From Stenotrophomonas maltophilia D457 (GTDB taxonomy: Bacteria > Pseudomonadota > Gammaproteobacteria > Xanthomonadales > Xanthomonadaceae), in assembly GCF_000284595.1 (NCBI RefSeq), contig NC_017671.1, positions 963,001 to 1,027,000 of the forward strand: a stretch of DNA of 64,000 nt, in the 5' to 3' direction. Positions 28,640 to 36,806 of the stretch are shown in pieces (the stretch's first letter is position 1; the number at the start of each line of letters is the position of its first letter). The notes beneath the pieces were generated by a model. The model did no database searches and was not told where the DNA came from. It saw only the letters and a list, made by a program, of their open reading frames with translations. A program made the position numbers and the translations under genes.

Positions 28640-30422
28640 ACTTTATTCCAGCAAGCCTGACTTGTTCGAGCCTGTGGAGTTCGTCCAGGGCCTGAACGTC
28701 GTCATGGCTGAAATTCGCCTGCCGGAGAACCGAAACAAGGACACCCATAACCTCGGCAAGACCACGCTTGGGCGTTTGCTCGACTTTGGCTTCCTTGCCA
28801 AGCGCGATCCCAAGTTCTTTCTTTTCAAACACGTCGAATTGTTCAAGGACTTCATCTTCTTCCTGGAGATCGAGCTGGAAGATGCTTCGTTCGTGACGAT
28901 CCGGCGCGGTGTGGAAGAAGCCACCAAGATCAGCTTCAAGCGCCATGAGGCCGGGCATCAGGACTTGTCGGGGCTACCGCTGGTGGAATGGGATCACCAG
29001 GACATGCCCTTCGAGCGGGCGCGTGACCTGTTGGATGGATTGCTTGACTGGCGCGCACTCAAGCCTTGGGCGTTCCGCAAAGGCTTAGGCTACCTGCTGC
29101 GCTCCCAGGATGATTTCCGCGATGTGTTTCATCTGCGCAAGTTCGCGGCTGCGCATTCGGATTGGAAGCCTTTCCTGGCTCACGTTCTCGGCTTTGACGC
29201 TCAACTCGTGGCGAAGCACTACGAGAAGGAAGAGCAGCTTGCGGAGAAGCAGTCCACCGCGCAGACCATCAAGAACGAGCTGGGCGGGTCCATTGAGGAC
29301 ATCAGCAAGATCGAGGGCATCCTGCTGCTCAAGCAAAAAGAGGCTGAGAAAAAGCAGAAACTGCTTGACGCCTTCGACTTCCGCGCCCAGGACAAGGACA
29401 GCACCAAACAGTTGGTTGATGACATCGACGAACGCATCGCGTCGCTCAATGCCGAACGCTACTCGCTCAACCAGAACAAGAAGAAGATCATCACCTCGCT
29501 GGAAGAGGATCAGATCCTCTTCAACCCTGACGAAGCGCAGCGCCTGTTCGAGGAAGCCGGCGTTCTGTTCAAGGGGCAGATCAAGAAAGACTTCCAGCAG
29601 TTGATTGCCTTCAATCGGGCAATTACCGATGAGCGCCGCGGCTATCTGCAGGAAGAACGCGCAGAGGTCGAAGCTGAGCTTAAGCGCATCAATGCAGAAC
29701 TGAATACCTTGGGCAAAAAACGATCGGAAATGCTTTCATTTCTGAGTGGAACCGACATCTTTGGCAAGTACAAGCAGGTCTCGGACGAGATGGTGACGCT
29801 GCGCGCTGACATCACTTCCCTGGAGCGTCAACGCGGCTTCCTGCATCGTTTGCAGGAGTTGCGAACCGAGATAAGGGCGTTGACCGAAGAGCGTGGGCAT
29901 CTACAGACACAGATCGAGGCGGATGTCGAGAAGCAGAACTCCGATCAGAACAGTTTGTTCTCGGCAATCCGCGTGTTCTTCAGCGAGATTGTCGAAGAGG
30001 TGATCGACCGCAAGGCGCTGCTGAGCGTATCGCCGAACCAAGCGGGGCATCTGGAGTTCAGGGCGGAAATTCTTGACGAATCAGGCAACGCAACCAGCGC
30101 CGACCTTGGGCACACGTACAGGAAACTGCTGTGCATCGCCTTTGACTTGGCCATCCTGCGAGCCCACTTGGACGACAAGTTCCCGCGCTTCGTTTACCAC
30201 GACGGCGTGTTCGAGTCTCTGGATGATCGCAAAAAGGAAAATCTGCTGACGGTCATTCGCCGGTATGCCGACCTGGGGCTCCAACCCATCATCACGCTGA
30301 TTGATTCTGACCTGCCAACGCGGGCCGAAGACGATGAGCCGGTGTTCTCGGCCGATGAGATCGTGGTCACATTGCACGACGAGGGTGAGCACGGGAGGCT
30401 TTTCAGGACGAAGGCTTGGTAG
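28626..30422 (+). CDS. DUF2326 SMC-like ATPase of the ABC-3C system
   Basis: 598 aa. The N-terminal ATPase half carries a reduced P-loop (THNLGKTTLGRLLDFGF, about residues 40-56). Long coiled coils occupy about 200-450, rich in E/K/Q. The C-terminal ATPase half has FPRFVYHDGVFESLD in the Walker B place and FSADEIVVTLHDEGEHGRLF near the end. This matches DUF2326 proteins, the ATPase of ABC-three-component conflict systems. The Walker B Glu is replaced by an HDG motif, as seen in other members of this group. Confidence 0.82.
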   Translation: MKLSRLYSSKPDLFEPVEFVQGLNVVMAEIRLPENRNKDTHNLGKTTLGRLLDFGFLAKRDPKFFLFKHVELFKDFIFFLEIELEDASFVTIRRGVEEATKISFKRHEAGHQDLSGLPLVEWDHQDMPFERARDLLDGLLDWRALKPWAFRKGLGYLLRSQDDFRDVFHLRKFAAAHSDWKPFLAHVLGFDAQLVAKHYEKEEQLAEKQSTAQTIKNELGGSIEDISKIEGILLLKQKEAEKKQKLLDAFDFRAQDKDSTKQLVDDIDERIASLNAERYSLNQNKKKIITSLEEDQILFNPDEAQRLFEEAGVLFKGQIKKDFQQLIAFNRAITDERRGYLQEERAEVEAELKRINAELNTLGKKRSEMLSFLSGTDIFGKYKQVSDEMVTLRADITSLERQRGFLHRLQELRTEIRALTEERGHLQTQIEADVEKQNSDQNSLFSAIRVFFSEIVEEVIDRKALLSVSPNQAGHLEFRAEILDESGNATSADLGHTYRKLLCIAFDLAILRAHLDDKFPRFVYHDGVFESLDDRKKENLLTVIRRYADLGLQPIITLIDSDLPTRAEDDEPVFSADEIVVTLHDEGEHGRLFRTKAW

Positions 30423-30424
30423 CG

Positions 30425-30934
30425 ATGGAGGCTTTCTCGTTTGAGTCAGTGTTTCGTCCCCTCTTAGCGGAACAAGAAGCCTACCTGCGTCTTTATCCGC
30501 CTGGTGAAGCTGTGCTGCTTGCTTTGCGCGATCTGCTGGAAAGAGACAGTCGCCTACTCTACATCGATGCCAACGAGCGCTCCATCACTTTCCGCTTTGC
30601 TATGCATTTGCAGTCCCATCTGAGGGAATGGGAGATCGACTGCGAGTTCAACCGAGATGGCGTCGAGCCCAAGCGGCTTGGCCACATGGAGCTATATCCA
30701 GACAGCGAGGACGAGGAGGCGAAAACAGTCTTTCCAGATGTAATAGCCCATCGGCGCGGAAAGAAAGAGAACTTTCTCGTTGTCGAGTTCAAGAAGTCAA
30801 CAAGCCACGTAGACCGAAGTATTGATCGCCGGAAGCTCCTCGGCTACAAACGCCAACTGGGATACGAGCACGCACTCTTTGTCGAGGTTGGATCGGGCGG
30901 ACAGGCAAGCATTACATCGCTCGAATGGATTTAA
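30425..30934 (+). CDS. PD-(D/E)XK nuclease-like protein attached to the ABC-3C operon
   Basis: 169 aa. The nuclease core is readable: acidic residues in the EIDCEF strand, then PD at 104-105 (FPDVIAHRRG) and E121-F-K123 (LVVEFKKS). I cannot name the family. The ATG at 30425 follows the DUF2326 stop (30420-30422) by 2 nt and restarts translation; a TTG at 30416 is an alternative. As the fourth gene of the operon it may be a second effector or an accessory component. It converges with herA, with 140 bp between. Confidence 0.68.
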   Translation: MEAFSFESVFRPLLAEQEAYLRLYPPGEAVLLALRDLLERDSRLLYIDANERSITFRFAMHLQSHLREWEIDCEFNRDGVEPKRLGHMELYPDSEDEEAKTVFPDVIAHRRGKKENFLVVEFKKSTSHVDRSIDRRKLLGYKRQLGYEHALFVEVGSGGQASITSLEWI

Positions 30935-31074
30935 CGCCAAGGTCTACTTATACAGATCATCAAGAACAAGGCTTTGGGTTCTGAGTCTGATGTATCTGTG
31001 CCTACCCCTCTACTTCAAGCTGCTTCGACTGCCGGTAGGCTGACGCAGTCTGGCGGGCGCAGCGCGAATAAGAA

Positions 31075-32820
31075 CTACGCCTTCCAGTGGGTTTGGTAGT
31101 TGGGGCCGTCAGAAAGAGGTTTCGCGCTCGGCGGGAAGACTTGAATGGTCAACGGAATAGGAAAATCGGCGCCGATGATCGCAGCCTCGCCGGGCTTCAG
31201 GTTGGGCAGGAACGACGAAGCGGACCGATCAATTTCGCCGCAGGCGCGTTCGACAACCTCGCGGTCCCGATCATTCGTGAGCCGATGCACCACGAGTGTT
31301 CCCATCTGGCTCAGAACACCTTCCGTTATGTCGCGTGGGCGCTGAGTTGACAGACAGATGTTGAGTCCGTACTTCCGGCCCTCTTTGGCGATCAACTCGA
31401 ATGCGTCCAGGCGGGCGACCGCGTCATCGCCTCCGATATGCCGCCCGAGAAAGTTATGTGCCTCGTCGACGATGATGACAACAGGGCAACTCTTGAATGC
31501 GCCATCGCGTGCCATGTTGAGAAGATGCCGTCCGATCACGTTCGCGATGATCTCGCGCGCCTTGAACTCAAAGGCAACGCCGCTCAGGCATATCCGAAGC
31601 AACCGATCTTCGTTGGAGACGAAGGACGAGATGCTTTCCGTCAATGCAGGAGCCTTCGACTTGAAGACACAATCGAAGGAAGATGAACTGAGAATGCCGC
31701 TAATGCGCGACATCAAGGACAGGCAGTACGAGACCTCGCCTGAGTCGCCACCCCATTTGGTGGTGTCCTTCGACCCCCGGGCCACACCGAATCCGTCCGG
31801 GTAGACACACTCCTGCTCGATCTGTGAAACGAGCTTCCACACGTCGAACGCTTGCTGTGGATCGTCGAGCTTCTCCGCAATGCCAGCTTTGGCCTCTTCT
31901 GCCAAGATCGGGACTTTGGACTGATCGATCTTTTTGATGATCCCACCAGTCGAAATATGGGGAGCGAGGGTGGCAAGTCGAAGACTGCGGATCGCCGCGC
32001 GCAGCTTCGGTCCCTGAACCTTGCCGGCAGGCTCAAACAGCGCGATGAAGTCCGATTCAATAAAAGACGTTTGCGGCAAGGCGCAAGGAGAGGACGACTT
32101 CGCAGTGTTGACCGGCGCGCCCAAGTGAAAGTTGGAGACGTGCTTTCCGTCAAACCCGCGATACTCCCCCGTCGCGTCCAAGAGGATAATTTTGGTCTTG
32201 TAGCGCAGGCATTCTTCGATGATCCGAGCGGTCGTCCAACTCTTGCCGCCGCCAGTGGCGCCCAGAATCGCGCAGTGTCGGCCGAACAGTTTCTCCGGCT
32301 TGACCGACACGTAGCTTTCAGGCGCGACATCGATCGAGCCCAGCTTGAGAAGGACGTGGCTGGCTTCGGCCTCCGCCGCCTCCATGAACTTCGGTAAGTT
32401 GGCGATGAAGCTGTGCGGCGCAGCGTAGACGCGGTCGCCCAGGCGAGGATAGGAGTCAACGCCCGCCGAGATTCGAAGTGAGTCCATTGCGATGGAGCCC
32501 AGCAGTTGGATCGTCCCGATGCCGTCCAAATCTGGCACCCTGCCATGCGAGGTGTCGATCAGGCGCCTGTCGGCATCTGGCAAATGGATCTCGACCACCC
32601 GTCCAAGCAGGAGGTTGATCTGTCCCTCGATCAGGACGAACTCTCCAACTTCACCCTTTCCGTATCGGCCACCCAGAAAGTGGGAACCGCTGGGCGAGCC
32701 CGCCTCGTTGAGATTGAACTTCACCACCTGGGCGGAAACGGAGCACAACTGGCCAACATACAACTCCGGTCGGAGCAATCCGCGCGGAAAAGCGTCGGTG
32801 ACGTCAAGCGCGGTACTCAT
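31075..32820 (-). CDS. herA: HerA-type ATPase of a SIR2-HerA defence pair
   Basis: 581 aa hexameric DNA-translocase type ATPase. An N-terminal HAS-barrel (about residues 20-130) is followed by a RecA-like core: Walker A GATGGGKS (187-194), Walker B VVIIVDEAHNF (D452, E453), and sensor/arginine segment STQRPRDI (R494). The chosen ATG (32818-32820) overlaps the SIR2 stop in an ATGA, so both are translated together. With the SIR2 protein it forms an anti-phage complex. HerA alone could be a repair protein, but no NurA is present. Confidence 0.9.
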   Translation of the reverse strand: MSTALDVTDAFPRGLLRPELYVGQLCSVSAQVVKFNLNEAGSPSGSHFLGGRYGKGEVGEFVLIEGQINLLLGRVVEIHLPDADRRLIDTSHGRVPDLDGIGTIQLLGSIAMDSLRISAGVDSYPRLGDRVYAAPHSFIANLPKFMEAAEAEASHVLLKLGSIDVAPESYVSVKPEKLFGRHCAILGATGGGKSWTTARIIEECLRYKTKIILLDATGEYRGFDGKHVSNFHLGAPVNTAKSSSPCALPQTSFIESDFIALFEPAGKVQGPKLRAAIRSLRLATLAPHISTGGIIKKIDQSKVPILAEEAKAGIAEKLDDPQQAFDVWKLVSQIEQECVYPDGFGVARGSKDTTKWGGDSGEVSYCLSLMSRISGILSSSSFDCVFKSKAPALTESISSFVSNEDRLLRICLSGVAFEFKAREIIANVIGRHLLNMARDGAFKSCPVVIIVDEAHNFLGRHIGGDDAVARLDAFELIAKEGRKYGLNICLSTQRPRDITEGVLSQMGTLVVHRLTNDRDREVVERACGEIDRSASSFLPNLKPGEAAIIGADFPIPLTIQVFPPSAKPLSDGPNYQTHWKA

Positions 32821-34073
32821 GTCGGTTTGACCAGCGACTTGATGTCGCGCGTGAGCCGCTGCGCGGGCGTCAGCGATTTGAGGTCCGGAATCATCTCGGC
32901 GAACTCGCTGAACGTGGCATTGATCAGCCACACGTCCTCGCCCTGTTTGGCGAGGTTGTAGAGCGCATCCCAGTATCGGTTGTTCTCCTTGCTCCGAGAG
33001 GTCAGATCATCCGCCGAGGGATTGACGATGATCAACCGCAAATGCGGATTGGTGCGAACCGCCGCGACAATGGGTTCCGACAAGTGATCATCATTGAAAC
33101 CGAAGCCCGATACGATGAGGCAAGTATTTGGTTCTCGCAGCGCCGCCAGGTACTGCGAGATCAGTTCCAAGTGCGGTTGGACGTAGGACTGTTGGTATTT
33201 ACCTTTGGCGGGATAGATCAGACAGGCCGTCTCCGGAGTCGGGTCAGTCTTGATCTCGATATCGCCCGAACTGGATTGATCCCAGTTAACCGAACCATGC
33301 AGCTTGTACAGGTGAAACACGCCTTCCAACGGGTTGCCAACCTCATCGCCTGTCGAAGGCCGACGGACGATGTCGTACAGGAAGAACCGCGGATCAAACT
33401 GCCGGGGCTGTGTAAATGAGAAGCCGTCGAGCAAAACCAGCCCCTGCTTGCCCGCAGCGCGCTCAAAGCAAAGATCGTAGTTCGTCGTGAACAATTTCAT
33501 CCGCGAGTCGCGAACGCGGCGTCGAGACAGTCGATGCAGGAAAGTGCGATGGCTCGCCAACTTGGAATCGTCGGCGCCATCGAGAAAGGCGGAACATTCT
33601 TTTAAGATCACACCCTTTGAGACGGAGACAAATTTCTCGACCTGCTCGCTTTTTTTGATCTGAAGATATGCATCGCAACGCGAAAGCAAAGCCTCGATGT
33701 TCTCCTGTTCAACGGCAGTCTCATAGCCGATCTCAGCAATTACGGCATTAGCCTGTTCGGTCGGCTTCCGCTCATCCTTTCCAGTGTCAGGATTCGAGTT
33801 CACGCAGTGATCCCACAACGTCCACATCGAAGGACCGTTGATCTCTCCGAGAGACGTCCCACTTCCTGCAAGGGCGACCACATGCTGCATCTGAAGCGAG
33901 GAAAGCAATACCGCTTTCAGTTCTTCGCGTGCAGCAGCGGCTTCAGACAAAATCTGCTGCCTCTTTGCGTCGTCAGCCTCGCCAGTTACATCCGGCCTGA
34001 GGGACTTCCAAGCGCCGGATTCCGGACTGAAGAAAAGTTGTTGACCGAAGGTGGTCGGCTGTGACGTCGTCAT
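32817..34073 (-). CDS. SIR2-domain NAD-consuming effector of the SIR2-HerA pair
   Basis: 418 aa. SIR2 Rossmann signatures are AGSGTS (69-74, the GAGxS loop), TTNYD (196-200), the catalytic HGS (H259-G260-S261 in YKLHGSVNW) and SGFGFND (322-328). This is the defence type of SIR2 that depletes NAD+ on phage sensing. The ATG at 34073 begins MTTSQPTTFGQQLF. The open frame upstream to 34358 is arginine-rich leader with no homology. First gene of the pair, coupled to herA by a 4-bp overlap. Confidence 0.9.
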   Translation of the reverse strand: MTTSQPTTFGQQLFFSPESGAWKSLRPDVTGEADDAKRQQILSEAAAAREELKAVLLSSLQMQHVVALAGSGTSLGEINGPSMWTLWDHCVNSNPDTGKDERKPTEQANAVIAEIGYETAVEQENIEALLSRCDAYLQIKKSEQVEKFVSVSKGVILKECSAFLDGADDSKLASHRTFLHRLSRRRVRDSRMKLFTTNYDLCFERAAGKQGLVLLDGFSFTQPRQFDPRFFLYDIVRRPSTGDEVGNPLEGVFHLYKLHGSVNWDQSSSGDIEIKTDPTPETACLIYPAKGKYQQSYVQPHLELISQYLAALREPNTCLIVSGFGFNDDHLSEPIVAAVRTNPHLRLIIVNPSADDLTSRSKENNRYWDALYNLAKQGEDVWLINATFSEFAEMIPDLKSLTPAQRLTRDIKSLVKPT

Positions 34074-34467
34074 GTCGTCCCTACAGATGTGTTTGGATTC
34101 TTCCGGATGCCCGATCGCCCGGGACCAGCCTTTGGAATAGTAACAAAGCGCTTCGCACATTCTGGCCGACCCGCGGCCCAACATCCACGAAAGCCAAGGC
34201 TGTGCGTCCCGGCGCGTTCCGCCGTCGGGTTCGCGGGCCGCGCCACGTGCAGAGTCGCGGCCATCCTGCTTTGATCCTTGGCGCCTCCGGCCCACTCGGG
34301 CCTGCGCGTTCCGCTTACCCCCAAAGGCGACTGTGTGAGTATTTCTCCAGCAGACCATGAGATGGGTGTTAATTCCTCACTCGCCAACTTCGTGGCCTAC
34401 ATCGAATGAAGTTGTCGTGTACGTTTCGCCTGTCCTAGCGTTGAGCCCTTAAGGCTGAATCGAGCCG
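34074..34467. other. Intergenic region upstream of the SIR2-HerA pair
   Basis: About 390 bp with no convincing gene. It should contain the SIR2-HerA promoter near 34,080-34,150. The part 34,280-34,320 (gcgcctccggcc...cgggcctgcgcg) resembles a segment near 35,508-35,553, suggesting a small duplicated plasmid-type spacer on each side of the next gene. Confidence 0.4.
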
Positions 34468-35277
34468 CTACTCGGTTCCGTTGCGCTCACGCTGACGCAG
34501 GCGCTTCACGTAGGCCTCGTCCAGCAGCTCGTGCGGGCTCAGATCCAACGCACAGTTCGCCAATGAGGCCAATGTCCGGTCTGTGAGCTTGAACCCCCTC
34601 GGCAGTTGGCCGTGGTTCTCCGCGCTGTTTTCCTCGATCGAGGCGAACAGTGCCTTGAAGAAGTCGGCATTGGAGGGACGTGTCGCCGCAGTGGCGGCGG
34701 CCGTCAGCGGGTCTGTGGCCGCCATCTCCGCCTTCTCCGCATCCGATGCCAGTTCGCGCATGAAGTCACTCAGCGAGGGCCAATACTTCAAATCAAACTG
34801 GCCACGAAGTGCATCCAGCTTCTCTTGGACGTAAGACTGAAACAGGTAGTTGTCCCGGGATGCCGCTTCGATCACTTCGCCAACGTGATAGTGGGTTTCG
34901 CTGCTGAAGCCCGAGGTGTCGTGCAGGTCTGAGCGCTGTTCCAGCAGCGCCGCCAACTCGTCTGCCTTCCTCGCGATTTGCCGATTGACGTTGGATAGAT
35001 CGCTGCGTGCAGCGCGAGCCTCCTGCATCTTCTGTGGATTCCAGAAAGCGGCGGTGCTCAACACGAGGCCAAGAAAGACCTGGAGCGCCGGCGGGTGGGA
35101 ATGGAGCTTTTCGTGCAATTCATCATAGGCGTCCTTCAACTCGACGCCACGCGCCAGCAGTCGATCCGCGACAGCGTTCTCGCTGGGCAGGATGTGGTGT
35201 TCGATGTTGTACTGCCTCCCCTCCAAGAGGAGTTTTTCGCAGGCTTGCTGCGGAATCATGGTTTGAGACGAACTCAC
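34468..35277 (-). CDS. Hypothetical protein, unrecognised
   Basis: 269 aa starting at GTG 35277 (aagga 8 nt upstream); ATG at 35259 is an alternative. Predicted mostly helical and soluble, with heptad-like stretches (SDLSNVNRQIARKADELAALLEQR, about 90-115) and an Ala-rich middle (AEMAATDPLTAAATAATRP). No membrane segments and no motif I can name. It lies between the SIR2-HerA pair and the DUF932 gene, transcribed like SIR2-HerA but about 390 bp away. It could be an accessory defence gene or part of the element backbone. Confidence 0.65.
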   Translation of the reverse strand: MSSSQTMIPQQACEKLLLEGRQYNIEHHILPSENAVADRLLARGVELKDAYDELHEKLHSHPPALQVFLGLVLSTAAFWNPQKMQEARAARSDLSNVNRQIARKADELAALLEQRSDLHDTSGFSSETHYHVGEVIEAASRDNYLFQSYVQEKLDALRGQFDLKYWPSLSDFMRELASDAEKAEMAATDPLTAAATAATRPSNADFFKALFASIEENSAENHGQLPRGFKLTDRTLASLANCALDLSPHELLDEAYVKRLRQRERNGTE

Positions 35278-35899
35278 GGTCTTGTCCTTGATGTTTTAGA
35301 CCCTTCACAGCGTATTGAACCCTGCCGGATTTGTCGGTACCCGAGCGACTGTCGATGAACCGACTCTGAGGTACCCACGCAGGTGCAGTCCGGGCGTCCC
35401 CGGCCACCTGGGAGATGGCCGGTCGCGCTGTCGTGCGCGTAGCGCATCGAGCCGCCTGCAGCGTCTCGCCCCTGCAGGGCTTCCATCGTTCCCTCGCTCC
35501 GCTCGGCTGACGCCTCCGGCCCGGATTCCTCGATCCGGGCCTGCGCGCTTCGCTTGCCGTACGGTCGGCGTGTTGGGGGGCCATTGCCTTGTCCAGCCGT
35601 CTCCCCTGACTTCATCACCTTGTCCGCGACTGTAGCCCGCGCCCGTGTGCCGTCAAGGCGCGCAGGGCCGTGTCCTCGGCTGCGCCTGCGGGCCGCACCA
35701 ACCCTGCGCTTGTTTCCTTGACGGTCCCCCGTCCGCGCGCTCCTGACCGTCGCGGGCGATGAACTCAGGAAAGACGGTGGCAACAGGGCCAACCGGGTTC
35801 CTCGTGCCGACCGCACCAAACAGCCGAAAGGCTGGGCTCCGAATCTAGGAATCCGGTGTGCGGTTTGAACAGCAAACCCTTTTCGTCAGGAGAAATGCA
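35278..35899. other. Non-coding spacer upstream of DUF932
   Basis: About 620 bp with no supported gene. The open frames here are arginine/proline-rich and look like shadows. There are GC-rich self-complementary patches, for example ggcccggattcctcgatccgggcc around 35,518-35,541. The leader sequence directly before 35,900 holds aggag for DUF932. Confidence 0.5.
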
Positions 35900-36727
35900 A
35901 TGCAACTCGCATCCCGATTCGCTTCCCGTTCCCCGTCGCTGCGCAGCGACTACCCGCTGTCCGACGATCAAATCCGCAAGGTCGCGCCGTCCATCTTCGC
36001 GGACGCCCCGCACGAAAGCCGTTCCGAACGGTACGCCTACATCCCCACCGCCGCCGTGCTGGCAGAACTGCGCAAGGAAGGGTTTGAACCCTTTATGGCA
36101 GCGCAAACCCGCGTGCGCCACGACGACCGCCGCGACTACACCAAGCACATGCTGCGCCTGCGCCACGCCAGCCAGATCAACGGCGCGGAAGCCAATGAAA
36201 TCGTGCTGTTGAACTCGCATGACGGCACGAGCAGCTATCAGATGCTGGCCGGAATGTTCCGGTTCGTGTGCAGCAATGGTCTTGTCTGCGGCGACACGGT
36301 GGCGGACGTGCGCGTGCCCCACAAAGGCGACGTGGCCGGTTCCATCATCGAAGGCGCTTACGAAGTGTTGAGAGGCTTCGACCGCGTGCAGGAATCCCGC
36401 GATTCCATGCGCGCCATCACCTTGAGCGATGGCGAATCCGAAGTGTTCGCCCGCGCCGCGCTGGCCCTCAAGTACGACGACCCCGACAAGCCCGCGCCCA
36501 TCACGGAATCGCAAATCCTGATGCCGCGCCGCCACGACGACCGCCGCCCGGACTTGTGGAGCGTGTTCAACCGCACGCAAGAGAACCTGACCCAAGGCGG
36601 CCTGCGCGGGCGCAGCGCCAACGGACGCCGCCAGCAAACCCGCCCGGTGCAGGGCATCGACCAAAACATCCGCCTCAACCGTGCGCTTTGGCTGCTGGCC
36701 GATGGCATGCGCCAGTTGAAAGCCTGA
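35900..36727 (+). CDS. DUF932 domain-containing protein of the element backbone
   Basis: 275 aa. DUF932 (phage/plasmid-like YfjQ family): RVRHDDRRDYTKHMLRLRH, EANEIVLLNSHDGTSSYQMLAGMFRFVCSNGLVCGD are characteristic. Function unknown; common on conjugative elements near replication and partition genes. Start ATG 35900 has aggag 8 nt upstream. It is 79 bp upstream of parB on the same strand. Confidence 0.9.
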   Translation: MQLASRFASRSPSLRSDYPLSDDQIRKVAPSIFADAPHESRSERYAYIPTAAVLAELRKEGFEPFMAAQTRVRHDDRRDYTKHMLRLRHASQINGAEANEIVLLNSHDGTSSYQMLAGMFRFVCSNGLVCGDTVADVRVPHKGDVAGSIIEGAYEVLRGFDRVQESRDSMRAITLSDGESEVFARAALALKYDDPDKPAPITESQILMPRRHDDRRPDLWSVFNRTQENLTQGGLRGRSANGRRQQTRPVQGIDQNIRLNRALWLLADGMRQLKA

Positions 36728-36806
36728 ATCCCCACGCGGCAGGGGCAGGCAGCAGCCCTTGCCGCTTCTCTCGCTGCTGCATCCCTAACCGCAAGGAGTT
36801 ATCACC

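Noticed and set aside
30935..31099. 54 open codons continuing in frame after the stop of the 169-aa nuclease
   Set aside because: Could be a gene remnant or read-through tail, but a run of this length is expected by chance and it runs into the end of herA; no motif supports it.
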